From positions 3,782,501 to 3,846,500 of the forward strand of contig NZ_CP040094.1 in the NCBI RefSeq assembly GCF_013343235.1: a stretch of DNA of 64,000 nt. The letters are read 5' to 3'. Positions 17,898-27,624 of the stretch are shown piece after piece; positions within the stretch are counted from its first letter, which is position 1; the number at the start of each line of letters is the position of its first letter. Position numbers and translations under genes: made by a program. This DNA comes from Nostoc sp. TCL240-02. Its GTDB lineage: Bacteria; Cyanobacteriota; Cyanobacteriia; Cyanobacteriales; Nostocaceae. A model generated the notes under the pieces. That model saw only the letters and a list, made by a program, of their open reading frames with translations. It was not told the DNA's origin and searched no databases.

Positions 17898-19331
17898 TCA
17901 GATAGCACTGCTATATGTCGGTAAAGTAATTGTAAATGTACTCCCTTCCCCTAACTTTGATTGGACACTGACACTACCCCCCATACCCTCAACAAGTGTC
18001 TTGACAATAGATAAACCCAAACCACAACCCCCGGTAGTATGAGAGCGGGATTCATCTACGCGGTAAAATCTCTCAAATATCCGTGCTTGCTGTTGCAAAG
18101 GAATTCCATAACCTTTGTCACAAACTTGAATGATTGCCTTATCTTCAAGTTGGTTTAATTTAAAAATTATGGGTGTATCAGCTTCGGAATACTTAATGGC
18201 ATTATCAATCAAATTCAATAATACTTGTTTAAGGCGGCTGTAATCTGCTTTCACCTCAATCCCATCGAATTTTGACTCGATTTTAATTATGCGATCGCTA
18301 TATTTTTTTGCCATCATCACCACTTCTTCAACCAAGTCATTTAGCACATAAGATTTCATTTGAAAATATAAGTAACCATTATCTGCTCGTGCTAAATCAA
18401 GTAAATCTTGTAGCAGACGGATAGTGCGTTCAGCTTCCGATGCCGCAGTTTCTAAAGCTTCTTGTTGGGTTTGTGTTAAATTATTTTGCCTTCGTAAGAC
18501 GCTTTGTAAGTAACCATGTACAATGGTTAAAGGTGTGCGTAATTCGTGAGAAACATTACTCACAAATTCCCGTTCCTGCTTCCAAGATTGGGATAAACGG
18601 GATAACAGCATAGTTAAAGTTTGAGCTAGCTCTTTAACTTCGCTGGGCGCATTATCTACAGATAGCTGTGGTTGTCCTAAATCTTCAGCCGAAATCACAG
18701 CAGCCATTTGATTTAGCTGGCGTAGAGGTTGCAGAGAACGCTGGATGTAAAATGCGATCGCAGCAGTTAAAATAATAATTGCCAAAACACTAATAATCGC
18801 TAAACTCTGCACCATTCCCAGAAACATTTTCTGTTCGCGGGTAATATCCTTGACTACAAATAACTCACCCAATAACTTACCCTTCACTTGTACAGAACTA
18901 CCACATAAAACAAAATAGCTTTCGTTGACTTGATAAACTTGTGGTTTAATTGGCATCTTAGTTAAAGACATTAACTCAGCTACTTTAGTATCAGATACCA
19001 AATCTAAAGTGGCAGATTTTACTATAATTTTATTATCAGGACTTTTTAACCATAATAATATGTTGGTATTTGCCAAGTTATTAATCGCCTTTTGCAACCC
19101 AGTTTCCGGTTGCATCATTTCACTATAAATTTGTACATCTTGCGGCAAGCGTTTGGCGATTTGTTCTATATTGTACTTATGACTATCAACTAAGATTTGC
19201 TGCATTTTCCAACTAGTCCATGTAGCAAGGCTACCTAATACCAAACCTGAGAATGCAGCAATACCAATTGTGAGGCGTGACTGTAAGGAAAATAGGTCTA
19301 TGTTTATCCAAACTTTTCTGATTTGCTTCAC
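17898..19331 (-). CDS. Membrane sensor histidine kinase with HAMP domain
   Basis: The 477-residue protein has two transmembrane helices (about 21-40 and 174-197) enclosing a periplasmic sensor domain of roughly 130 residues. HAMP (198-250), HisKA with His262 (VSHELRTPLTI) and an HATPase domain (NLIDNAIKYS, DKGYGIP, GCGLGLSI) follow. The architecture is that of EnvZ/CusS-like class I kinases. It converges on the copper gene cluster with 17 bp between ends. No response regulator is adjacent. Copper sensing is possible from position, but the sensor domain shows no clear Met/His metal site, so the ligand is unknown. Confidence 0.92.
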   Translation of the reverse strand: MKQIRKVWINIDLFSLQSRLTIGIAAFSGLVLGSLATWTSWKMQQILVDSHKYNIEQIAKRLPQDVQIYSEMMQPETGLQKAINNLANTNILLWLKSPDNKIIVKSATLDLVSDTKVAELMSLTKMPIKPQVYQVNESYFVLCGSSVQVKGKLLGELFVVKDITREQKMFLGMVQSLAIISVLAIIILTAAIAFYIQRSLQPLRQLNQMAAVISAEDLGQPQLSVDNAPSEVKELAQTLTMLLSRLSQSWKQEREFVSNVSHELRTPLTIVHGYLQSVLRRQNNLTQTQQEALETAASEAERTIRLLQDLLDLARADNGYLYFQMKSYVLNDLVEEVVMMAKKYSDRIIKIESKFDGIEVKADYSRLKQVLLNLIDNAIKYSEADTPIIFKLNQLEDKAIIQVCDKGYGIPLQQQARIFERFYRVDESRSHTTGGCGLGLSIVKTLVEGMGGSVSVQSKLGEGSTFTITLPTYSSAI

Positions 19332-19601
19332 TTTTCTGGTTACGTTTTAGGTGTTTAATAAAGATATTTCAATAAAAAAATCAGAATGCTAAATGTAAAG
19401 TTGCTATTAACCGTTAAATTTTTAGTTACAGATGATTTTAACTTATCTTTGTTGTATACCTACAATGAAAAGTGCAGCCATTCCAGAAAAATTGCGAAAG
19501 ATTTTTTTTAATCGCCCTCTCAACCCTGCAAATCCTTCTCTAAGAATAAATTAAATTAATTTACTGTTAATTAAATTAATTTAATATGAGAATTACCTTA
19601 A

Positions 19602-20087
19602 AATTTTGCACTTTTAGCCGATTTAACTCCAGAGACTAAATTTTATTCTGTTGATGATAATTTAGAGAATGAGTTGAACAGACTTGCTTGGAACGGATTT
19701 TTTATCAAAGATTACGTTAAATCTCTCAAAACCTCAGTTGGTTCCATAATTAATAAACCTTCGGAAATAGGAACAGTGGTGTCTGAAATGCAGAAGTTTC
19801 GAGGCAGTATTGAGGGAGGTATTTGTGTGCGGCGGATTGAAGATTTTGTACCCGAAACGGAGAGGCGTTACTTTGTTGTATCTGGTAAAGCTTTTGCCGC
19901 TTTACCAGATGAAGAAGTTCCAGAGATTGTTGAAGAGTGTGCAAAGCGGATTGGAAGCCAATTTTTTTCTGTAGATGTAATAGAGCGTAGAGACGGTACT
20001 AAGAGGATCGTAGAAATTGGTGATGGGCAGGTATCAGATATTGTAGAATGGACGGCTGAACGTTTCGCTCAACTTTGGTTGAGGTGA
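19602..20087 (+). pseudogene. C-terminal half of an ATP-grasp domain protein, 5' truncated
   Basis: Reading in the frame that opens after TAA at 19599, the sequence gives NFALLADLTPETKFYSVDD and continues to a stop at 20085. It contains KDYVKSLKTS, EGGICVRRIEDF, ERRYFVVSGKAF, FFSVDVIER and VEIGDGQVSD. These fit the second half of a small cyanobacterial ATP-grasp protein family, including the metal-binding D.V....G...VEIGDGQ segment. The N-terminal half is absent and no ATG with a ribosome-binding site is available; the first usable start would be a TTG at 19674. I read it as a truncated remnant, though expression of a short protein cannot be excluded. Confidence 0.6.
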
Positions 20088-20117
20088 TAGGTAAGCAGTC
20101 GATAGTTATTCCCCGCA

Positions 20118-22100
20118 TCAATTCTCTGTCGCCAGCCAAGCGCGTAAAACCTCTGCCACTGTCCACGCTTGGGCAATACATCCCCGTGCAGTCATCGGGG
20201 CATCACCATCAAAAATTTCGCTGAGACTACCAAGACCGTGTGTAGTAAGATGATTAGCCATTGGTTCTAAAAATTGACGAGCCTGCTCAGGATTTTTGTA
20301 GACGCGCAGGTGTGCTAATACAAAGGGCCCCAATAACCAACCCCAAACTGTCCCCAGGTGGTAAGCGCCATCACGTTGATACTGATTACCACCGTATTTA
20401 CCCTGATATTGGGGATGGTCAGGGGCAAGCGATCGCAATCCATGAGAAGTCAGCAGCGATCGCCCGCAAACTTCCACTACACTCTTTTGCTGGGCAAGTG
20501 TTAGCGGGCTTTCTGGTAGCGAAACAGCAAATATTTGGTTAGGTCGCAATGCTGCATCATCACCATCAGGACTGTCTAGAACGTCATAGCAATAACCTGT
20601 CTCTTCATTCCAGAAGCGAGAAAATCTATACTTAGCCCGGTCTGCCATTGCCTCATATTCTTGGTGTGGTTTACCAAGGTGACGGGCAAACTTTGCCATT
20701 CTCCGTAAAGCATTATACCAGAGGGCATTAACTTCAATCGGTTTGCCAATTCGGGGCGTAACTACCCAATCATCAACTTTCGCATCCATCCAAGTCAGTT
20801 GTACACCTGCAACACCTGCAAACAGTAAGCCATCGGCCGGATCGAGATGGATGTTGTAGCGTGTACCGCGACAGTGCCAATCAATGATATCTGCAAGTAT
20901 AGGAAAGAGTTCACCAAGCAAAGTATCATCATCCGTAGCGCTGTAGTAGGCGCGGACTGCTTCAAAGTACCAGAGAGTGGCATCGACTGTATTATATTCT
21001 GGTTGCTCACCTGCATCAGGAAAGCGATTTGGCAACATTCCTTGGTCTACGTATCTGGCAAAGGTGCGAAGAATTGAGCGTGCTACCTCTGGGCGACCAG
21101 TCGAAATTGTCAAACCAGGTAGACTAATCATGGTGTCGCGTCCCCAGTCGCCAAACCAGTGATAACCAGCGATGATGGTTTTGCCGTTGGGGTCTTCTGG
21201 CACTGGACGGTCAACAATAAACTGGTCGGCAGCTAGTATTAGTTGCTTGATCCAGATAGGTGATTCCTTCGTCTTGAGGGGTTGATTAGTTTTCCAAATT
21301 CCTGTTAGCTTCTGCTCTTGAGCGCGACGTAACTTAAGTGCAGCCTCGGCATTAAGATTTGCTTGCTTTTCTGTGCTGGCTACAAATGCGATTGCTTCCC
21401 CAGGATTTAGTGTTACTTCAAAAGTCGCAGCGTGGAGATGGTCTTCTCTATCTCTCAATCCCCGATAGCGCTCAACAGCCAAGTCAAAGCCATAATACCA
21501 ATTGTCGGCGACAGATGCACTACCACCATCGCTCAGTAAATACATTGGTACAGCACCCGGATAAGCAGTTACACAAATCCCTTGTTCGACTTCCTCAATA
21601 GACATCTTCCAGCCATTACTTTGGGTGTCGCTGTGATAATCGCGGTAGTTGACCATTGCTTTGAGGGTCAACTTCAGAGGTTGCGTAGCACGACGCAAAG
21701 TATATTGGACATAAGTTGTGTTAACACCTTGTTGCATCCACACCCGTTTTTCTAACAAGGCATCGGCAACAGCAAAACGCCATAAGGGAATTGTACCTTC
21801 CAGAGAAAAACGTTCAATATTTTGATAACCGTGAGGGCTGACAGTCCCATCAGCCCAACGATTGGTGTCTAGAGAATAAGAGCGATTGTCATACAGGATA
21901 GTTTCATCTAGTTTTGCCAGCAGTAAGGTACGACCTAAAGGTGGTTTCAATGCTGTTAGCAATAGTCCGTGATAGCGGCGGGTCAATAAACCAGCCACAG
22001 TTCCAGAAGCGTAACCACCAATACCGTTAGTAACTAACCATTCCCGTGACTCTGCCGTGTCAAGATTGCCGCAGATTTCCCGCCCAAATTCTATACACAT
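20118..22100 (-). CDS. Glycogen-debranching-type amylo-alpha-1,6-glucosidase
   Basis: The 660-residue protein begins MCIEFGREICGNLDTAESRE and carries the N-terminal domain motif TNGIGGYASGTVAG..TRRYHGLL typical of bacterial/archaeal GDE-type debranching enzymes. The C-terminal (alpha/alpha)6 barrel has DWGRDTMISLPG, NTVDATLWYFEA and DGAYHLGTVWGW, segments that hold the acidic catalytic residues in this family. It hydrolyses alpha-1,6 branch glucose from glycogen or limit dextrins in the cytoplasm. No transmembrane segment or signal is visible. It is a single gene; no other glycogen genes are adjacent. Confidence 0.93.
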   Translation of the reverse strand: MCIEFGREICGNLDTAESREWLVTNGIGGYASGTVAGLLTRRYHGLLLTALKPPLGRTLLLAKLDETILYDNRSYSLDTNRWADGTVSPHGYQNIERFSLEGTIPLWRFAVADALLEKRVWMQQGVNTTYVQYTLRRATQPLKLTLKAMVNYRDYHSDTQSNGWKMSIEEVEQGICVTAYPGAVPMYLLSDGGSASVADNWYYGFDLAVERYRGLRDREDHLHAATFEVTLNPGEAIAFVASTEKQANLNAEAALKLRRAQEQKLTGIWKTNQPLKTKESPIWIKQLILAADQFIVDRPVPEDPNGKTIIAGYHWFGDWGRDTMISLPGLTISTGRPEVARSILRTFARYVDQGMLPNRFPDAGEQPEYNTVDATLWYFEAVRAYYSATDDDTLLGELFPILADIIDWHCRGTRYNIHLDPADGLLFAGVAGVQLTWMDAKVDDWVVTPRIGKPIEVNALWYNALRRMAKFARHLGKPHQEYEAMADRAKYRFSRFWNEETGYCYDVLDSPDGDDAALRPNQIFAVSLPESPLTLAQQKSVVEVCGRSLLTSHGLRSLAPDHPQYQGKYGGNQYQRDGAYHLGTVWGWLLGPFVLAHLRVYKNPEQARQFLEPMANHLTTHGLGSLSEIFDGDAPMTARGCIAQAWTVAEVLRAWLATEN

Positions 22101-22376
22101 AAGTCAACACTTTTCCTTGGGATCAATATTTGGATTATGGATTATGAATCCTCTAGTGTGCCGAGAATGGTATTAAGAGTTCTAAAATCTTAACTGCGAT
22201 CGCGGTTAAATAAAATACATCGTCTCGAGTAATATTAAATACAAGTATCTTTGGTAAGACATTTCTGTGAGTAAAAGCTAAACTATGGTTGATTAGCTTA
22301 GTTAGCGATCGCTCTTCTGAGACTTGCTAGCACTGTTGTTTGGTGTCTAACTGCGATCGCTTGTAGTTATATTACC

Positions 22377-22874
22377 TTACACCTGCGAAGATGCAGCAGA
22401 CGGCGGAATAATTTCAAGACCATATTTTGAAGCAGCTGTCATCGCTTTTTCCATATCTGCGGGACTAACGCTAGGTAATTGCATTCTGTCTGAGACTGGC
22501 ACACCTACTTCCATAAAAAATTTCTCCAACCCTGCTGGTGTGAACCAACAAAGCAATTTTGCTGGCTTTGCACCAATATTTGAAAACCTGTGGAGTTGAC
22601 CTTTGGGAGAGTGAAGAAAAGTTCCAGGAGTTGCTATGATAATTTGCTCATCAAGCTGAAATTCCAATTCTCCCTCTTGAATATAGAAAGCTTCGTCTTC
22701 GTGACTATGAATGTGGGGAGGTGTACCGTTTTGTGGTTGAACGGTAATCTCCACTAGAGCATAAGCTTGACCAGTTTCTTCACCCACTGCCTTAAAAGTA
22801 TACAAATCTCCAAGCACCCAGTATGAAGAACCTTGTCCCGGTTGCTGTAATATTCCTTGTAGATTGACTGTCAT
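22377..22874 (-). CDS. Cupin-domain protein
   Basis: The 165-residue protein is one conserved cupin barrel: motif 1 is PPHIHSHEDEAFYIQEGELE (two His and Glu as metal ligands) and motif 2 includes FLHSPKGQLHRFSNIG with a further His. The N-terminal GSSYWVLGDLYTFKAVGEET is typical of stand-alone cupins near quercetinase-type proteins. It could be a dioxygenase, isomerase or binding protein; sequence does not discriminate. It is a single gene, divergent from the GAF kinase at 23253. Confidence 0.88.
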   Translation of the reverse strand: MTVNLQGILQQPGQGSSYWVLGDLYTFKAVGEETGQAYALVEITVQPQNGTPPHIHSHEDEAFYIQEGELEFQLDEQIIIATPGTFLHSPKGQLHRFSNIGAKPAKLLCWFTPAGLEKFFMEVGVPVSDRMQLPSVSPADMEKAMTAASKYGLEIIPPSAASSQV

Positions 22875-23252
22875 AGTTATTCCCTTTTTAGATGTTTTCT
22901 ATTACAAATTTCTCAGAAAAATCTAATTTTTCACTCTTTAAGTACTTAGATATAAATAAACTTAACCATATCATCGTAAATGGAGCAAACTCAAGGCAAG
23001 CGATATCTACGATTAATTACGCTACATAATACTCTGAGATTGTTTGACTTTAGTCACGATCACACCACTGATTTTTCAATATCTCATTCTTGGATGATTT
23101 TACATTTATTCACCTAAAAATTAATCAGTTTGTTGTATGTAAATAGCATAATGTCTTTAGTAGAATCTTTCCCTCAAAATAGTACAGCTTGGTCAAAATA
23201 ACTATCCAGTCGATTTTTTAAATTATTTTCATAATCTATGCAATAACTATCC
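22875..23252. other. Divergent promoter region between cupin and GAF-kinase genes
   Basis: This AT-rich spacer between divergently read genes has no frame of note. A small dyad TGACTTTAGTCA at about 23045-23056 could be a regulator site. No terminator or repeat is recognised. Confidence 0.35.
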
Positions 23253-24521
23253 ATGAGTAAAACTAGTGATGACGAAATATTGTTGCACAACCAAACTTGG
23301 CAGCGCGAGCGACAAATCATAATCCGTTTGTCTTCTTTAAACTATCTAACTGGCGAACTGGGCAGCTACTTGCATAATATTGCCTGTGGAGTCAGCGAAC
23401 TTATTGGAGTTGATTGGACAGTTGTTACTTTTTGCCAGGAGGGGTTTGAAACGGTTCTAGCCAGTAGTCTTGAAATGGGAGAGGGTGAACATATTTATTC
23501 ACTACATGGTTTACTAACTGGTACTGTTATTCAAATGGGTCACTCATTAGCCGTGAAAGATGCTCAAAAACACCCAGAATATGGACAGGCTCCAGAAGGT
23601 TATTGTGCATATTTAGGGATACCACTGCGGACTGCTGAAAACAAGGTAATTGGTACTATCTGTTCTTTTAATCACCAACCACGTGATTTTACAAAAGAAG
23701 ATATTCAAATTGTGGAATTGTTCGCTGAACGAGCAGCAACAGCAATTGATAACTATCATCTTTATCAACAACAATGCAAATTTAATCATATTTTGGAAGC
23801 TGAGGTAGAAAAACGCACCGCAGAATTACAAGCAACCCAAGCCAAGCTTTTAGAACAGGAACGATTGGCTGCTATTGGTGAATTTGCTGCCATGATTGTG
23901 CATGAAATTCGTAATCCCTTGACTACAATGATTATGGGATTAAAGTATTTCCAAAAAACCATTTTAACAGAATCTGCTCAAGAGCGATTAGCGTTGGCAT
24001 TGAATGAATCTAGCCGTTTGGAGCGTCTGCTAAGTGAAATTTTGCTATACGCCAAGCCTCAAGTATTGCAGCTTTGTGAATTAGATGTGAATGAACTAAT
24101 TCATGATTTACTAGTATATATTCATGAAATGCCAGAAGCTCTGGAACGAAAAATTGAATTTGTTCCGGTGTTACCTACAGTAAAAGTTTTGGGGGATAAG
24201 GACAAACTTAAACAAGTATTTATTAACATCCTTCGGAATGCTTGCGAGGCAGTTGCACCAGGAGATATTGTTAAATGGGAAGTGGGTTGTTCTGATATAA
24301 ATAAAGTCTATATTAATGTCCATAATGGCGGCGCACCAATTCCATCAGAATTTATAAGCAAGCTTTCTCAGCCATTCTTCTCCACAAAACCTTGTGGCAC
24401 TGGGCTAGGGCTTGCTATTACTAAACGCATCGTCAATGCTCATAATGGAGAACTATCAATCTGTTCTGATATTTTAACAGGTACTATAGTAAGTATTCAA
24501 TTACCTGTAGTTCCTTTTTAG
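23253..24521 (+). CDS. GAF-domain sensor histidine kinase
   Basis: The 422-residue soluble kinase has an N-terminal GAF domain (about 25-170), a coiled coil (170-205), a HisKA-type region with His217 (IVHEIRNPLTTM), and an HATPase domain with NILRNACEAV and GTGLGLAITKR. The H-box HEIRNP and the N-box NACEA place it with NtrB/AtoS-type HPK4 kinases. No bilin-binding Cys in a phytochrome/CBCR context is obvious, although a Cys at about 118 (GYCAYLGIP) is present. Probably an orphan kinase; the regulator is not adjacent. Confidence 0.92.
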   Translation: MSKTSDDEILLHNQTWQRERQIIIRLSSLNYLTGELGSYLHNIACGVSELIGVDWTVVTFCQEGFETVLASSLEMGEGEHIYSLHGLLTGTVIQMGHSLAVKDAQKHPEYGQAPEGYCAYLGIPLRTAENKVIGTICSFNHQPRDFTKEDIQIVELFAERAATAIDNYHLYQQQCKFNHILEAEVEKRTAELQATQAKLLEQERLAAIGEFAAMIVHEIRNPLTTMIMGLKYFQKTILTESAQERLALALNESSRLERLLSEILLYAKPQVLQLCELDVNELIHDLLVYIHEMPEALERKIEFVPVLPTVKVLGDKDKLKQVFINILRNACEAVAPGDIVKWEVGCSDINKVYINVHNGGAPIPSEFISKLSQPFFSTKPCGTGLGLAITKRIVNAHNGELSICSDILTGTIVSIQLPVVPF

Positions 24522-24617
24522 AGCTTTTGATTGATATCAAGTATTTCTTCTGCTACAGTTATCCTATTTATGATTGTGGCAGAATAGATAACATCACTTC
24601 ATTAGAAAAATCGATAA

Positions 24618-25181
24618 ATGGAAAAATACCAACTCAGCCCAAAAAACTGGTCTCAAGAAATTTACATTAAAGCCTTAAAGAAAGCAGCATACGCACATCA
24701 AGGTCAGAAAATGGCAGGTTCAGAAATACCTTACCTTATGCACTTGAATCTTGTGAGTATGGAGGTAATTGCAGCCATAAGTGTGGAAACAGAACATGAT
24801 GGAAATCTTGCTATTCAATGTGCTATTTTGCATGACACAATCGAAGATACTAATACAACGTTTGAAGAAATTAGAACCGAATTTGGTGAATCAGTAGCTA
24901 ATGGTGTACTTGCACTGACTAAAGATGAAACTTTAGCAAAAAATCTCCAAATGGCAGATAGTTTACAAAGGATAAAAAAGCAACCAAAAGAAATATGGAT
25001 GGTGAAATTAGCCGATAGAATCACTAACCTACAAGCACCACCACATTATTGGACTCAAGATAAAATTATTCGATATCGAGAAGAAGGTATTCAAATTTAT
25101 GAAGCTTTGCAGGATGCAAGTCCATTTCTTGCTTGCCGCTTGGCAAAGTTAATTGAAGATTACAAAGCATTTATCAATTAA
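24618..25181 (+). CDS. HD-domain phosphohydrolase (SpoT/MESH1-like)
   Basis: The 187-residue protein matches the hydrolase domain of RelA/SpoT proteins: AYAHQGQKMAGSEIPYLMH (His27, His42), the HD pair in LHDTIEDTNT (His72-Asp73, followed by Glu76-Asp77) and VKLADRITNL. No synthetase, TGS or ACT domains are present, so it is a single-domain, small-alarmone-hydrolase-like protein. The likely reaction is removal of pyrophosphate from (p)ppGpp or a related nucleotide with a divalent metal. The expected metal and catalytic residues appear intact. It lies 82 bp upstream of the SNase-fold gene. Confidence 0.88.
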   Translation: MEKYQLSPKNWSQEIYIKALKKAAYAHQGQKMAGSEIPYLMHLNLVSMEVIAAISVETEHDGNLAIQCAILHDTIEDTNTTFEEIRTEFGESVANGVLALTKDETLAKNLQMADSLQRIKKQPKEIWMVKLADRITNLQAPPHYWTQDKIIRYREEGIQIYEALQDASPFLACRLAKLIEDYKAFIN

Positions 25182-25263
25182 ACAGTCTTTTGTGAGTCAA
25201 ATCACACTAGCAACCTAAGCACTGCAATAACATGATATTTATGCATAAATTCTTACATACAAA

Positions 25264-25704
25264 ATGATGGAATTACTTGAACTAATGTTGGTGCTAGCTA
25301 CAGTAGTTGGTGTTACAGACGGAAACACAATTTTAGTTAAAAATAATGCCGGACAAACAATTCCTGTTAGGCTAGCGTGTATCAATGCACCAAAGGCGGT
25401 TGGACAAGTGTATACTTTAGCAGCGACACAAAGCTTAAAACAGCTACTACCACCTAAAACTCCTGTTGTGATTAGAAGCATTGAACAACTCCAAAATGGC
25501 CGTACAGTTGGTGAAGTGTTTGTGGATAATCGATCAGTAAATCTCCTTTTGGTAGAGTCAGGTAATGCTGTCGTTGACAGAGAATCTTTACAAAATTGCT
25601 ACGAAAGCAAAACCCAATATTTAATTGCAGAAGCTAATGCTAAAAATAAGCATCTGGGATTGTGGCAGCAATCAAACATGCAATTGAAGTTTCATAGCAA
25701 GTAA
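25264..25704 (+). CDS. SNase-fold protein with altered active site
   Basis: The 146-residue protein has the staphylococcal-nuclease OB fold (TVVGVTDGNTILV, IPVRLACINAPKA, NGRTVGEVFVDNRSVN, AEANAKNKHLGLW). The two catalytic arginines are kept (Arg36, Arg80). The calcium ligands and general base are not: the usual DGDT is DGNT at 19-22, and the usual D.PE is NAPK at 41-44. Thus two acidic ligands and the catalytic Glu are replaced. Catalysis is expected to be weak or lost, leaving possible nucleic-acid binding. The N-terminus is hydrophobic but short, and no clear signal peptide is seen. Confidence 0.85.
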   Translation: MMELLELMLVLATVVGVTDGNTILVKNNAGQTIPVRLACINAPKAVGQVYTLAATQSLKQLLPPKTPVVIRSIEQLQNGRTVGEVFVDNRSVNLLLVESGNAVVDRESLQNCYESKTQYLIAEANAKNKHLGLWQQSNMQLKFHSK

Positions 25705-25790
25705 TATCAAATCCGGTTGCTTGGGAGCAACCTCAGATGTAATTGATATAGCGGTTTTCTAATTCTCTAATAGAAGCAATATAGTTTGAC

Positions 25791-25813
25791 CTCTCTCTTA
25801 AAAGGAGAGAGGC
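25791..25813. repeat. Hairpin repeat after SNase-fold gene
   Basis: CCTCTCTC and GAGAGAGG pair around a TTAAAA loop, followed by CTTTG. The palindrome belongs to a class of dispersed hairpins in these genomes and may act as a weak terminator for the upstream gene. Confidence 0.5.
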
Positions 25814-25949
25814 TTTGAATCTTAGTCCCTTTCTCATATAGGCAAGGGGCTGGGGGTTAGATCTGTATTGTAATCAACTAATAACCACTATATTAGATAC
25901 ACAAATTTTTAAATAAATCGGATATCTAGATAACACCAATTTTTATCAA

Positions 25950-26993
25950 TCAGATAGTTATGATTGCTTTTTTAATATCATCAATCAATTCATCAATCCT
26001 TGATTGTGTAGTGTTCCAAGAACACACAAAACGTACTCCTCCCACACCGATAAATGTATAAAACTGCCAGTTCTTTGCTTTTAAGGTGTGAATGACTTGT
26101 TCAGGTAATTTCACAAATACGGCGTTGGCTTCTCTGGGAAACATCAAGTCAACGCCTTCTATATTTAAGAGTTGATTTTCTAAATATTCAGCACATTGAT
26201 TAGCATGTTTGGCATTTTTTAGCCAAGCACCAGTTTCTAACAAACCCAACCAAGGAGCAGAAATAAACCGCATTTTTGAAGCTAACTGACCTGCTTGCTT
26301 GCATCGATAATCAAAATCTTCTGCTAACTCTTTGTTGAAGAAAAGAATTGCTTCACCTAATGCCATTCCATTCTTAGTACCACAAAAGCATAATACATCT
26401 ACTCCAGTTTTCCAAGTAATTTCAGCAGGGCTTTTATTCATAGCGGCAACTGCATTTGCAAAACGAGCGCCATCCATGTGAATTTTTAAATTATACTTTT
26501 TTGCCACTTCTTTAATTTTTAGAAGTTCTTCAATAGAATATAAAGTTCCTAATTCAGTTGATTGGGTAATACTAATAACTTTAGGCTTTGGATAATGAAT
26601 GTCAGTGCGTCTAGTGACAATTGCTTCTATCGATTCTGATGTTAACTTGCCATTTTTCCCTTGAGCCAGTAAAAGTTTAGAACCATTAGATGCAAATTCA
26701 GGTGCGCCACATTCATCTGTTTCTATGTGAGATGTTTCATGACAAATCACACTGTGATATGACTGGCAAAGGGCAGCTAAAGACAAAGAATTTGCGGCTG
26801 TACCATTAAAGGTGAAAAATACTTCACAATCAATTTCAAAGAGTTCCCGAAAATAATCTGTTGCTTTTTGAGTCCATTCATCATTCCCATAAGCTGGAAC
26901 ACTACCCTGATTTGCTCTAATCGTATATTCCAGTGCTTCTGGACAAATACCAGAAGAATTATCACTTGCAAATTGTTCTAAGTTGCTACTCAT
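25950..26993 (-). CDS. Low-specificity threonine aldolase / beta-eliminating lyase family
   Basis: The 347-residue protein is a fold-type I PLP enzyme. Visible landmarks are FASDNSSGICPEAL at the N-terminus, FNGTAANSLSL, CHETSHIETDECGA, HMDGARFANAV (Asp174, Arg177) and the Schiff-base Lys207 in FCGTKNGMALG. These match L-threonine aldolases that cleave threonine or allo-threonine to glycine and acetaldehyde. Length is typical. It is a single gene convergent with the SNase-fold gene. Substrate stereospecificity cannot be judged by eye. Confidence 0.92.
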   Translation of the reverse strand: MSSNLEQFASDNSSGICPEALEYTIRANQGSVPAYGNDEWTQKATDYFRELFEIDCEVFFTFNGTAANSLSLAALCQSYHSVICHETSHIETDECGAPEFASNGSKLLLAQGKNGKLTSESIEAIVTRRTDIHYPKPKVISITQSTELGTLYSIEELLKIKEVAKKYNLKIHMDGARFANAVAAMNKSPAEITWKTGVDVLCFCGTKNGMALGEAILFFNKELAEDFDYRCKQAGQLASKMRFISAPWLGLLETGAWLKNAKHANQCAEYLENQLLNIEGVDLMFPREANAVFVKLPEQVIHTLKAKNWQFYTFIGVGGVRFVCSWNTTQSRIDELIDDIKKAIITI

Positions 26994-27617
26994 AATCTCT
27001 AGTTTGATTTTTCTTAGTAATTATTACAATATTAGTAAATATTTTTTGTGGTTGACAACTACAAGGTTTAGGAAAAATATTATTAATGTCTCAGATTAGA
27101 TAACAACTCTACTAATGGCAATAACTTTAGATGATAATCAATTAAATATTTGTAGAGCAATCGGAAATTCCTTTTAAATAACTATAAGCCTAGCTTGTAA
27201 GCGAAGTTAGTAGTTTGCAAAATTTGATTTTCAAAAATAAAATTCCTATATCTTACATTAAACGGTTAATTATTTCTTGGCTTTTGTTTGAGCCGTTATA
27301 GCCTCTAATAGGATGAATATACTATTAAATAGATTTGCTAATGTCCACAGAAAACTGGAGTCTTAGTTTACCTTTACTGAGACATTAAGTTACTACGGTG
27401 TATTTCTCAGCTTTGGTTTGAGGATATTTTGGGACATTGAAAATGGCAAATAAGTAAATATTATGCTAAAAAAATAAAGTTTGCTAATTAGAATGCCACT
27501 CATATACTTATAATGTACTATACAATGCCCTGGCCAGTAGCTTGCTTACTTGTAAGGGTACAAATTGGGGAACCTGCCCAAGGCACCGGCTCACCAATGA
27601 CTAATGACTAATAACTA
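26994..27617. other. Intergenic region upstream of mlaF-like gene
   Basis: This 620-bp AT-rich stretch serves as the divergent upstream region of the aldolase and the ABC gene. A 33-codon frame at 27513-27614 consists of repeat-derived text (TGCCCAAGGCACCGGCTCACC) and is not taken as a gene. The last 20 bases are a heptamer repeat that runs through the mlaF start. Confidence 0.5.
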
Positions 27618-27624
27618 ATGACTG
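27596..27624. repeat. Heptamer repeat (AATGACT) overlapping a start codon
   Basis: Units AATGACT, AATGACT, AATAACT, AATGACT follow each other, and the last contains the ATG of the ABC-ATPase gene at 27618. Several ATGs therefore lie in this repeat, but only the last is in frame and open. Confidence 0.8.

Noticed and set aside
27513..27614. 33-codon frame before the ABC-ATPase gene
   Set aside because: Composed of dispersed-repeat text and running into a heptamer repeat.
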